A DNA stretch of 47,224 nt from a virus. Position numbers and translations under genes: made by a program. The stretch is taken from the IMG/VR virus record IMGVR_UViG_3300027872_000011, positions 1 through 47,224 of that record. One strand, written 5' to 3'. The notes below the pieces were generated by a model. That model made no database searches. It was not told the origin of the DNA and saw only the letters and a program-made list of their open reading frames with translations. Below, in pieces: positions 13,231 to 20,501 of this stretch (the first letter of the stretch is position 1; the number at the start of each line of letters is the position of its first letter).

Positions 13231-13966
13231 ACCTGATGATATGTACCTCACGCCTACCGAGGTGCAGCGCGAGGTGTCGAACTACATGACGGCCCAAGCG
13301 CTGCGCAGCGGCGAGACTCCTGCCGAGATGCTGGCGAGGCCGAACGGTGGGGTATTCCGGGCGCTCGCCCAGATGCGTGTCACTCGCCAGAAGTATCGGC
13401 ACCTGACCGAGTGGACGCCCACTCACAAGAAGAGCGACGACGTCGAGTCCAGGACGGGGTCGATATCGGATTCGGTGCAGAGGACCATCAAGACGAATGC
13501 GGTGGTCGAGGGCGCGGGTGTGCATGGGATGAGGGAGTGGCAGGCGCTCAAGGGCGAGAAGGGTCAGGGGCTGCTGCTGCTCGGTGGCGCGGGCGAGGGC
13601 AAGTCGCTGCATGCTGCGATGCTGCTGGTCGGAAATGCTCTTGAGGTCGAGCGGGAGGGGGTGCATGTTGCCGAGTCGCAGCTCTGCGTGAACATCGGAC
13701 TTCGGAGGGAGCGCGAGCGCGAGGCTGCGATGTCGCCTCTGCAGTCAGCGCCACTGGTCGTCGTCGATCACATGGGGGTTCGCAAGCATCAGAGCGGGTG
13801 GGAGGCCGGCGTGGTTGAGTTCCTCCGGGGTCGGTGGGAGGCTGGGCGCAAGTGCGTGCTGACGTTTCGCGGGGATGTGGGGGCGTTTCGGCGGGTGTAT
13901 GGTGCGGATGGGTGGGCGACGGTCGAGCGGTTCTGCACGGTGATGACGGTTAGGAGGGGGCGGTGA
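13214..13966 (+). CDS. DnaC-like AAA+ helicase loader
   Basis: 250 residues. The Walker A is GGAGEGKS at about 124-131 and the Walker B strand LVVVD is at about 181-185, in the DnaC/IstB-type order, with a DVGAFRRVYG...VERF end that fits the loader's sensor region. Loaders of this family place the replicative helicase on origin DNA. No phage helicase is encoded here, so host DnaB is the likely partner, together with the initiator at 6280-7617. Oddity: the residue after the Walker B Asp is His rather than the usual Glu, which may weaken ATP hydrolysis. GTG start with GAGGTGG upstream. Confidence 0.7.
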   Translation: MPILDEPDDMYLTPTEVQREVSNYMTAQALRSGETPAEMLARPNGGVFRALAQMRVTRQKYRHLTEWTPTHKKSDDVESRTGSISDSVQRTIKTNAVVEGAGVHGMREWQALKGEKGQGLLLLGGAGEGKSLHAAMLLVGNALEVEREGVHVAESQLCVNIGLRREREREAAMSPLQSAPLVVVDHMGVRKHQSGWEAGVVEFLRGRWEAGRKCVLTFRGDVGAFRRVYGADGWATVERFCTVMTVRRGR

Positions 13967-14388
13967 CTGAGTTCAAGCGATGGGGTGATGAGAAGCCGGA
14001 GCTCAATAAGCTGTTCATCATGTGGGAGCAGGGCGACGTCAGTCCTGCATTCTGCAGGTGCCAGGATGATGGCTCGGTTGAGTACGACAGGAGGTCATTG
14101 GGTGCGTGGTCGCCAGAGGTGGACTCCCGCTGGTGCTACGCGCCCGCGCCTCCGGACTGGAGCGAAGCTTTAAGTGGGACTGAACAGTTGGACTTGTCGG
14201 TGCCGCGGGTGTGGGCATCGAGGCCCCGCGCTGAGGGTCATTGGTGCTGGGTCGATGGCAAGTGGTATAGGTTCTGGGCATCGCCAATCAGAACTGGCGA
14301 CATCTTCGTCGGCGGCAATCAGCCGGAGCCAACCGTCGACCCGACCAAGATGGGCGTGCTCAAGACCTGCAGCGAGGTGGACTGGTGA
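13963..14388 (+). CDS. DUF551-like Trp-rich protein
   Basis: 141 residues; GTG start overlapping the loader stop. The opening EFKRWGDEKPELNKLFIMWE, followed by a segment ending in WCYAPAPPDWSEAL, resembles DUF551 proteins (W..A.EKPP, then a beta core, then W.PLPEPP), which are small phage accessory proteins of unknown role. A second half with WCWVDGKWYRFW appears to be a related beta unit. Function unknown. Confidence 0.5.
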   Translation: MTEFKRWGDEKPELNKLFIMWEQGDVSPAFCRCQDDGSVEYDRRSLGAWSPEVDSRWCYAPAPPDWSEALSGTEQLDLSVPRVWASRPRAEGHWCWVDGKWYRFWASPIRTGDIFVGGNQPEPTVDPTKMGVLKTCSEVDW

Positions 14389-14555
14389 TGAAGCCATGGA
14401 TTGCCCTGTACCCACGGCACGGCCGCGTGGGCATGCACTTCGGGCATCACGCCATATTCTGCATGGCCGGTTACTTTTGGGAGGTCATCACCTCACCGTC
14501 GAAGCCGGGCCAGGGGATTCGCAGAGTCGTCCCGCAGGACCGGTGCGATGATTGA
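14388..14555 (+). CDS. Small hypothetical protein, 55 aa
   Basis: The ATG overlaps the previous stop (TGATG). Hydrophobic and aromatic (HFGHHAIFCMAGYFWEVIT), then a basic end. Its stop overlaps the start of the next gene by 8 bases. Coding status is supported by this overlap pattern; function unknown. Confidence 0.45.
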   Translation: MKPWIALYPRHGRVGMHFGHHAIFCMAGYFWEVITSPSKPGQGIRRVVPQDRCDD

Positions 14556-14796
14556 GCACCTCGAAATGCTGCCGTACCTCTACGGGGCCCTGCTGTCGGG
14601 GACGGCTAGCGCGGGGCTGTGGGTTCGCATGGGGCACAGTGACCGGGGACGCGTGGCCCTTGAGGTCGAGGAGTCGGTCGAGATGCTGAGGAGCAAGGTG
14701 GCGAACCTCGTGTTGCTGGCCAAGTTGTCCCGTGAGATTGGCCCTGCACCCGAGACGTCGCCGGAGTCCGAGCGTCCCCGCCACTTCAGTCGCTAG
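14548..14796 (+). CDS. Small membrane/coiled-coil protein, 82 aa
   Basis: The start at 14548 is the first Met compatible with the overlap. An N-terminal hydrophobic stretch (MLPYLYGALLSGTASAGLWV) is followed by a helix (LEVEESVEMLRSKVANLVLL) and a Pro/Ser/Arg tail. It could be a holin-like or inner-membrane protein; it pairs with the next TM-plus-coil gene. Confidence 0.5.
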   Translation: MIEHLEMLPYLYGALLSGTASAGLWVRMGHSDRGRVALEVEESVEMLRSKVANLVLLAKLSREIGPAPETSPESERPRHFSR

Positions 14797-14797
14797 T

Positions 14798-14811
14798 GGT
14801 AGGCTCGTGCC
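14798..14811 (+). promoter_or_regulatory. Putative leaderless promoter box
   Basis: TG-G-TAGGCT (box 14800-14805) lies 6 bases before the ATG at 14812, with no Shine-Dalgarno sequence. Similar boxes precede the genes at 16924, 43323 and 46019. Confidence 0.4.
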
Positions 14812-15168
14812 ATGGCCGACCCAATCCCCGTCATCACCCGCTCCGAAGACGGCGAGGCCGAGATAGGCAGGGCCATCTCGTGGGTCGTGGAGCGTCGCAA
14901 GCTATTCGCCTGGATGGTGACGTTTGCGGTTGGGGGCTGCGGCTCGCTTTGGGTCGGAGTCGAGCACGTGATGCAATTCGCGGAGGAGCGCGTGTTGCGT
15001 CGCCAGGCTGAGTCCGCTCAGGCGAAATCGGTCGAGCGCAATGGGGCGGATGTGCGCGGCCTGACGGCTCGGGTGGTGAGGCTGGAGGGGGTGATGATGG
15101 AGTCGGTCGAGCTGCTGCGCGGCTTGGCACGCGACAACGGCGTCGATTCAGTTTCGAGTGGCAATTGA
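14812..15168 (+). CDS. Single-span membrane protein with coiled coil, 118 aa
   Basis: One membrane span at about residues 32-50 (FAWMVTFAVGGCGSLWVGV) is followed by a coiled coil (NGADVRGLTARVVRLEGVMM). This topology is seen in holins and in inner-membrane phage proteins of unknown role. No endolysin is adjacent. The ATG lacks a ribosome site and follows a TG-TAGGCT box, so the mRNA may be leaderless. Confidence 0.55.
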   Translation: MADPIPVITRSEDGEAEIGRAISWVVERRKLFAWMVTFAVGGCGSLWVGVEHVMQFAEERVLRRQAESAQAKSVERNGADVRGLTARVVRLEGVMMESVELLRGLARDNGVDSVSSGN

Positions 15169-15222
15169 TTGGCGTTGGGTTGCGACCGTGGTATGACGTG
15201 CGTGGAAGATGAGGGGCCACGT

Positions 15223-16158
15223 ATGACAATTGAAGTAATGAGGGTGATTGAGTGTCTTGGCGATGGGCGTATTGAGAGGGTGTTCGAGGGGGACATTGGA
15301 ATCGATGAGGTTCGAGCCCTGCTCGATGCCAAGAATGGCGAGCGATTCAATGATGATGAGTCCCCAGGCGATGAGGTCGCCGAGCGTTTGGAGGGTCACT
15401 CTCGCAGGGCCGTCGACATGGATGCCGAGTCCTGCGATGTGCCGGCATCGAGCATCGCGCCAGATCGAGATGGCCTCACGCAGAGAGCCGAGGAGCTGAG
15501 CGAGCTGAGCGAGCTGGCCAGGAATAGGGGCGAGCTGAGCGAGCTGGCCAGGAATAGGGGCGAGAAGCTCAACTCGATCTTAGGCGCCGTCAGGCTGCTC
15601 GCCGGTGTCCTGGCCAGCGGTGTAAAGATCACGACTTGGTCCAACATCCCCAAGCTGCTCAAGCAGATGATGGCCCGCGCGACCGAGATGCGTGACGAGC
15701 AGGCGGCCGTTGACGGGGAGACGAGCAATCTGCTGAGGGCGCTCAGCCGACTCGGGATTCATCAGTTCTCGGCCGACACCTATGACGACGTCGGGGCTGG
15801 CAGCAAGCGACTGCAGCTGATTGCGCACGACCTCGACATCTTGAAGCGGGACGGAATTCGTCTCACCACTCCGGTTGATGCGTACGTTGATGACTCGCCG
15901 TTCAGCCCCAACTCCGTCCATCGAGGCGACAAGCTGAGTGAGATCGGGAGGCTCCAGAAGAGAATCAGCGGGCAGATGCTGGATCTCGCCACCGAGGACG
16001 GGTTCGTCACGGAGGGGATGGACGCAGTCGAGTCCAGAGCAAGGGTTCTGGAATGGTCCGCCGCGATGGACCGCAATGCCCGACAGGTCCGCGAGATCGA
16101 GCGCCTCGCTGCAATGGACGGCGTCGTCCCGGAGCCACCAGATGCGAGTGATTCCTGA
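15223..16158 (+). CDS. Large hypothetical helical protein, 311 aa
   Basis: The start at 15223 is chosen for a GAGGGG ribosome site; upstream in-frame Met codons exist. The N-terminal region is acidic, with an exact 10-residue tandem repeat (ELSELARNRG twice) made by a 30-bp duplication at 15501-15560. It is followed by a short hydrophobic helix (LNSILGAVRLLAGVLASGV) and long charged helices to the end. No domain recognised. The late accessory position, next to small membrane proteins, makes a lysis or envelope role conceivable but unsupported. Confidence 0.55.
   Translation: MTIEVMRVIECLGDGRIERVFEGDIGIDEVRALLDAKNGERFNDDESPGDEVAERLEGHSRRAVDMDAESCDVPASSIAPDRDGLTQRAEELSELSELARNRGELSELARNRGEKLNSILGAVRLLAGVLASGVKITTWSNIPKLLKQMMARATEMRDEQAAVDGETSNLLRALSRLGIHQFSADTYDDVGAGSKRLQLIAHDLDILKRDGIRLTTPVDAYVDDSPFSPNSVHRGDKLSEIGRLQKRISGQMLDLATEDGFVTEGMDAVESRARVLEWSAAMDRNARQVREIERLAAMDGVVPEPPDASDS
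15501..15560. repeat. Two exact 30-bp tandem repeats
   Basis: Units 15501-15530 and 15531-15560 are identical and in frame, adding ten residues to the 311-residue protein. This looks like a recent slippage duplication. Confidence 0.9.
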
Positions 16159-16579
16159 GCCCGACCCAGGCAAGGACATTTTGGGCCTGGAGCTCAGCCT
16201 GCGAGATGCCCTTGTTGGCAACGATGAGCTGCTCGATCGAGTGCGCACATTCTGCGCTCGGTTCCGCGACCTCGACAATCACCAGCTCAAGACCCGGCGA
16301 GCCAAGGAGTTCAAGCCGCTGGAGCCGTGCATCGTCCGTGGAGGGCCTGGGGTGGTCCTGTCGGTCGGCGTGACCAGGGTCTCAGTGCGGCGCTGGGTCG
16401 CGCCTCACGTGCAGCCAGACGAGCCTATGCCCTGCATAGTCAGGTGGTACACGCCGGCTCAGGTGAGGAAGGTGGGCACGGGCAAGGACTGGGCAGAGTG
16501 GCAGCGCATGATGGGGCTGTGCGGCCACAGCTCTGAGCACTGGACAGCCCGCGACTTCGAGGCGCTGTCCGATGACTGA
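16142..16579 (+). CDS. Hypothetical protein, 145 aa
   Basis: The ATG at 16142 overlaps the end of the preceding gene. A helical N-terminal half (DILGLELSLRDALVG, then DRVRTFCARFRDL) is followed by a beta-looking half (CIVRGGPGVVLSVGVTRVSV) and a Trp-containing end. Not recognised. Its stop overlaps the start of the small membrane gene at 16572. Confidence 0.52.
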   Translation: MRVIPEPDPGKDILGLELSLRDALVGNDELLDRVRTFCARFRDLDNHQLKTRRAKEFKPLEPCIVRGGPGVVLSVGVTRVSVRRWVAPHVQPDEPMPCIVRWYTPAQVRKVGTGKDWAEWQRMMGLCGHSSEHWTARDFEALSDD

Positions 16580-16724
16580 GTACGAGTGGACTCTGGTGCT
16601 CGTGATTCTGAGCTCGGCCATGACCGTGGGGATTATCGTATTCCTGGTCCCGTACCCGCCCTCTCGGCGACGCCGTGTTAGGCGCAATCAAAAGCGCGAA
16701 ATCGGCGCGTCTATACTGAAGTGA
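16572..16724 (+). CDS. Small single-span membrane protein, 50 aa
   Basis: The ATG overlaps the previous coding end. A short N-terminus and one hydrophobic helix (TLVLVILSSAMTVGIIVFLV) are followed by a strongly basic tail (PSRRRRVRRNQKR), predicting an N-out, C-in inner-membrane peptide. The size and charge fit a minimal holin or membrane disruptor. This is the best-placed small lysis candidate, as the last gene before a terminator and the late genes, but there is no direct evidence. Confidence 0.5.
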   Translation: MTEYEWTLVLVILSSAMTVGIIVFLVPYPPSRRRRVRRNQKREIGASILK

Positions 16725-16835
16725 CGCTCATGGCACACGACGTGACAGCCGCGTCATAGGATGCGCAATACATGGAGCTAGGTGGGTGTTTAGCGACCGA
16801 GGTCTGATGGCGAGCTCAGTCGCCTGACTGGCCTC

Positions 16836-16892
16836 GGGCGCTCCGGCACGGACGGGCACAGCCTCGCTCGTCCCGTGTCGGCGCCCATTTTC
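16836..16892 (+). terminator. Rho-independent terminator before late genes
   Basis: The long imperfect stem GGGCG/CGCCC, CCG/CGG, CACGG/CCGTG, ACG/CGT has small bulges and a loop of about 14 bases, and is followed by ATTTT. It separates the accessory block from the structural genes. The other bases of this 199-bp gap show only a small 5-bp hairpin near 16809 and no gene. Confidence 0.7.
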
Positions 16893-16917
16893 CACGCGAC
16901 CTGCACCGTGCTATGCT
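16889..16917 (+). promoter_or_regulatory. Candidate late promoter (leaderless)
   Basis: TTTCCA (16889-16894), a 17-base spacer, and an extended -10 TG-C-TATGCT (box 16912-16917) place the predicted transcript start at or beside the ATG at 16924. No Shine-Dalgarno sequence is present. It sits directly after the terminator and before the long late operon. Confidence 0.55.
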
Positions 16918-16923
16918 CGCGTC

Positions 16924-17169
16924 ATGAGCGGCGACGAGCTGCAGCCTGAGGTGTCGACTTGCCATCTGTGCCAGTGCACGGACGGGTTGGAGACGCACAG
17001 GGGCATGAGACTTTGTCCAGCGTGCATATCTGCGCGAGGGACCGTATGGCGAACTGACCCGGCTCGAAGGGCGAGGTCGATCGCCACTCGGACCAACGCG
17101 ATCGCGGGCGAGTGCAAGCGCGTCAACGGTGCTCGGGCCCGACTGAGGGAGTCACGCCAGAGTGGCTGA
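16924..17169 (+). CDS. Small zinc-finger protein heading the late operon
   Basis: 81 residues. CHLCQC, about 13 residues, then CPACI gives a treble-clef-like four-Cys site at about residues 13-37, followed by a basic helix-rich tail (RTDPARRARSIATRTNAIAG). It resembles small HNH-like or DksA-like zinc proteins but lacks the catalytic His motifs. As first gene of the late operon it may regulate late transcription; this is inference. Its stop overlaps the GTG of the fibre gene. Confidence 0.58.
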   Translation: MSGDELQPEVSTCHLCQCTDGLETHRGMRLCPACISARGTVWRTDPARRARSIATRTNAIAGECKRVNGARARLRESRQSG

Positions 17170-19156
17170 CAAGGCTCCTATCAAGGACCCCGGCGCCCTC
17201 AAGGCGTTCGCTCCGGACGACGTGGCGCTCGTGGGTGGCCTGAAGCGGGTCGCGGGAGACCTGATGTTTCAGGACCCGAACGCGAACGGTGGCTCCCCGC
17301 TGACGCTGTCCGACCTAGCGGCGGCTGGCTCGGGCAATGTGATCTCTCCCGGCGGCGAGGCTGCGGGCAACCTCACCGAGTGGACAGGACCGAATCAGGT
17401 CGGCGACACAGGCGTGGCCACGACCGCGGTCACTGACCACATCGCATCGACTGCCGACCCGCACTCGACGATCGCTCTGGCTGACGCGAGGTACCCGCAG
17501 GTCACGGCCACTCCGTCCGACGACGAGCTCGTGGTGAGTGACGGCACAATCACGAGCCTGGTCGGTGGTGAGGCTCGGCTCAGCGAGACACTGTCCGTCG
17601 GTGTGGTCGGCGACCCTGACGACCTGGTCATCGATGCCGGTGGTGGCAATGTCGACATCGTTGACCATGTCGGCATGTTCAAGGAGAGCGCATCGCTGCT
17701 AGCGAAGGTTCGCAGGCAGGCGGTCTCAGGGCTGACAGCCAACGTCATCCCACTCGACACGCTTCAATACGTCGGCGTCGACTACAATGGAGGCACGCCG
17801 ATCGCCATTGTCACGCCGGAGGACAGCGACTTCAACCTGCTGACACAGTACCCCCTAGCCGCGGTGTCTCGGGATGCTGCCGGCGTCCACATCACGCCCA
17901 TAGTTTTTCCACTCACTGAGTTCAGCACGAAGCTATTGGCCCGCATGCTGGCCACTGAGCCCATCGCCTACGACGAGGGCCTGCTGCTGGCAACGAGTGG
18001 TGGCGGAGGCGCGAACGTCAAGGTCACGGATGGCTCGATATTCGTTCTTCTCAGCCGAAAACAATTCTTCGGACCCGGCGGTCCTTTCGTCGACTTCGAC
18101 ACGTCGGTGTCAGGCACGATCGACGTGTGGACCGGCTCGGTCGGCGGTGCGTTTGGCGTGGCCACGGCGCTCACCCTCTACCCTGACGACCAGTTCAATG
18201 ATGGCACCGCGACGCCCGCGACTCTGAGCAATGGCCGATTCGGGGTCATCTGGTGGTATCTCGACGGCCAGACTGGCGAGGTACTCGGGTTCCTGGGCAC
18301 CTCGAACTCGAACAGTCTCGCGGGTGCTGAGGCCGAGACGGCTCCAGGTCAGGGCGAATTGCCGCCCAGGCTCGTGTCGACGGTGCTGATTGGCCGCTAC
18401 CTCATCACGAAGGGAGTGCCAGCGAGCACGGTTGTCGAGATTGCCTGGGGCGCCAAGTCGTTCTCGGGCACGCCTGTGCAGAGTCACCTGCAGCTATCGG
18501 ACCTGGGGACGGGCGATGCTGGCCACACTGACCTGCAGCTGCGCTCCGAGAAGACCCAGCCATCCGGCTATCCCAGCCTCGACGGCAGCGCGATTGTAGT
18601 CGAGCCGGCTCAGGTCGTGCGCACCACAGATGGACCGACCAACCTCACGGTAGGGTCGATTGCCGACGGCGAGGTTGTGAAGCGCGTGGGGTCGACGCTT
18701 GTGGGTGATGCTAGTGGCGGCGGTGCGACCGAGCAGCCCATCGGGTGCCGGACTCGTACGACGGCGGTCACAGGCCTGAGCACTCTGGCCTCGTTCATTG
18801 CATTCGACCAGGAGGACTCTGACGTCGGCGCTGCTTTCTTCACTTATGCCGCGGGAGTGTTCACCGCACAGAAGACGTTCACCGCTCTCATCTACACCGA
18901 GGGCTCGATGGCGTGGGAGTCGGGCAGTGAGGCCAAGGGCGGTGTCGATATCGTCCTAAACGATAGCCTGAACAAAGGGTTCTCTCGTGGCAATGTCTAC
19001 TCGACGCTGATACAGAATAATCACATGGCCGCTAGCGTGACCATCGACTTTGTGCTGAACGACACACTCAAGATTTACTGGTATACCACCATCGGTGGCA
19101 TGGGCCTGGCGGCCGGAACCCCACGCATCGTCATCATGCCCAAGGAGCTCGTCTGA
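17162..19156 (+). CDS. Tail fibre / receptor-binding protein, 664 aa
   Basis: A long protein rich in Gly, Thr, Ser, Val and Asp. Its N-terminal segment is of fibre type (TLSDLAAAGSGNVISPGGEA, then HIASTADPHSTIALADARYP), the latter a phrase common in phage fibres. The middle is beta-rich, and the C-terminal 120 residues look like a compact beta domain. GTG start overlapping the zinc-finger gene. It is the first of four receptor-side genes placed upstream of the head genes instead of after the baseplate. The exact target cannot be read from the sequence. Confidence 0.6.
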   Translation: MADKAPIKDPGALKAFAPDDVALVGGLKRVAGDLMFQDPNANGGSPLTLSDLAAAGSGNVISPGGEAAGNLTEWTGPNQVGDTGVATTAVTDHIASTADPHSTIALADARYPQVTATPSDDELVVSDGTITSLVGGEARLSETLSVGVVGDPDDLVIDAGGGNVDIVDHVGMFKESASLLAKVRRQAVSGLTANVIPLDTLQYVGVDYNGGTPIAIVTPEDSDFNLLTQYPLAAVSRDAAGVHITPIVFPLTEFSTKLLARMLATEPIAYDEGLLLATSGGGGANVKVTDGSIFVLLSRKQFFGPGGPFVDFDTSVSGTIDVWTGSVGGAFGVATALTLYPDDQFNDGTATPATLSNGRFGVIWWYLDGQTGEVLGFLGTSNSNSLAGAEAETAPGQGELPPRLVSTVLIGRYLITKGVPASTVVEIAWGAKSFSGTPVQSHLQLSDLGTGDAGHTDLQLRSEKTQPSGYPSLDGSAIVVEPAQVVRTTDGPTNLTVGSIADGEVVKRVGSTLVGDASGGGATEQPIGCRTRTTAVTGLSTLASFIAFDQEDSDVGAAFFTYAAGVFTAQKTFTALIYTEGSMAWESGSEAKGGVDIVLNDSLNKGFSRGNVYSTLIQNNHMAASVTIDFVLNDTLKIYWYTTIGGMGLAAGTPRIVIMPKELV

Positions 19157-19791
19157 TGGCGGTTCACAACATACCGGTAGCTGACTTCAATGGCCCATCG
19201 ACGCCCGCGTCGTTCGATGAGTTCATCGCACGCATCAACGCTGACGTGGGCATGACGTCCGTGGCGCTCGACGTGCACTGGAAAGACTACCCAGGTGGCG
19301 CCGACCCCAGCGTGGACATCGAGTTCACCATCGCGCTGACGGCCCCGGAGATCGTCATCGTCGACGCCCTGGCCGCTGCGGTGCCCGGGGACGATGCTCC
19401 GGGAATCGACACGTTCCTGGCGAACTATTCGGCAGACTCGTACTCAGGAGACTTCAAGGACCTGGGCGCCGCCACCACTGCATCGAGCGCGGCGTTCATC
19501 GATCGACTAGACGAGTCGCCTGTCCTTGCTGGTGGCAAGTACAGGATCATCATAACGGCGACCACTGAGGGCACGCTAGGCAACACGGAGACCGATGTGA
19601 GGGTGACCATCGACGGAGTGATCGCCGAGACGCACGCCTCGTTCGGCTCGAACAAATACGTCTATGCTCGCGACCACGTGCTCGCTGCCGGCGCCCGAGA
19701 CATGCTGCTGCAGATTGCGCGCAAGAGTGGTGGCGGTCAGGCGGAGATCAGCGAGTCGACCATTGACTATGTCTGGATTGGGGTAGCCTGA
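19156..19791 (+). CDS. Tail fibre-associated beta-rich protein, 211 aa
   Basis: Starts with ATG sharing its A with the previous stop (TGATG). Residues 19-33 (SFDEFIARINADVGM) closely resemble residues of the C-terminus of the tailspike gene at 20501-22501, suggesting a shared docking or oligomerisation module. The rest is beta-rich and ends in YVWIGVA. Likely a fibre tip or adhesin accessory; no family recognised. Confidence 0.5.
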   Translation: MAVHNIPVADFNGPSTPASFDEFIARINADVGMTSVALDVHWKDYPGGADPSVDIEFTIALTAPEIVIVDALAAAVPGDDAPGIDTFLANYSADSYSGDFKDLGAATTASSAAFIDRLDESPVLAGGKYRIIITATTEGTLGNTETDVRVTIDGVIAETHASFGSNKYVYARDHVLAAGARDMLLQIARKSGGGQAEISESTIDYVWIGVA

Positions 19792-20501
19792 TGGCCATTG
19801 AGATTTTCGACATAGTGAGCGACTTCGGTGGCCAGGCCATCCACACCGACATCCTGCAAGACCGGGTGATCGCGGCTGGTCTGACCGAGTGCGAGTGGGT
19901 CGCCGCCAACTCGCGCGGCAATTCGGGCAAGGTCCAGTTTGAATTCACGACGCAGCTCGACGCGGGGCAGCTGGTGACTCTGGCCGCCGAGGTTGCGGCC
20001 TACCTATCGAGTGAGGCCGACGGGCGCGAGCGTGACCCTGTGGCGGACGGTGTCGCCCTCGACACGCTGGTGGCAGGCAGCGGCGCGCCGGGCAGTGTCA
20101 TGGGCTTGTGGTCCCGGACGACCCCGATGGCAGTCAGCTCGGTCCGCAGCATACTGCAGTTCAATCGACCGGACCTGAGCATGGTGAACATCGTCTACGC
20201 CAACGGAAGGTTCCGGGCGACCTCGCACATCCGGGTGTTTGCTCGGGTCGAGGCGTCGTTCGGCTGGCTGACCGGCACGACCACGGCGCTCATCCTGGAG
20301 CTTGAGCGCAACGCCTCAGACATGAGGGGGCGAGGGAGGGCGGGCTGCAGCTCCACCCACCACGGGCACGTGAGCTGCCAGGGGGTGGCAGAGCTCTGGC
20401 CGAACGACACGCTGACTGCCTACGTGAGCACGAGCGATGGCACGGTGTCCATCGACTCCTACTCACCGAGCATTTCTCTCATCGCCCAGGAGGTCGCATA
20501 G
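19791..20501 (+). CDS. Tail fibre-associated protein, 236 aa
   Basis: ATG overlapping the previous stop. Beta-rich, with a Ser/Gly/Arg central part and a Cys pair with nearby His residues (CSSTHHGHVSC). It lies between two other receptor-side proteins in an overlapping string, so a co-assembled adhesin is likely. Not recognised. Confidence 0.48.
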   Translation: MAIEIFDIVSDFGGQAIHTDILQDRVIAAGLTECEWVAANSRGNSGKVQFEFTTQLDAGQLVTLAAEVAAYLSSEADGRERDPVADGVALDTLVAGSGAPGSVMGLWSRTTPMAVSSVRSILQFNRPDLSMVNIVYANGRFRATSHIRVFARVEASFGWLTGTTTALILELERNASDMRGRGRAGCSSTHHGHVSCQGVAELWPNDTLTAYVSTSDGTVSIDSYSPSISLIAQEVA

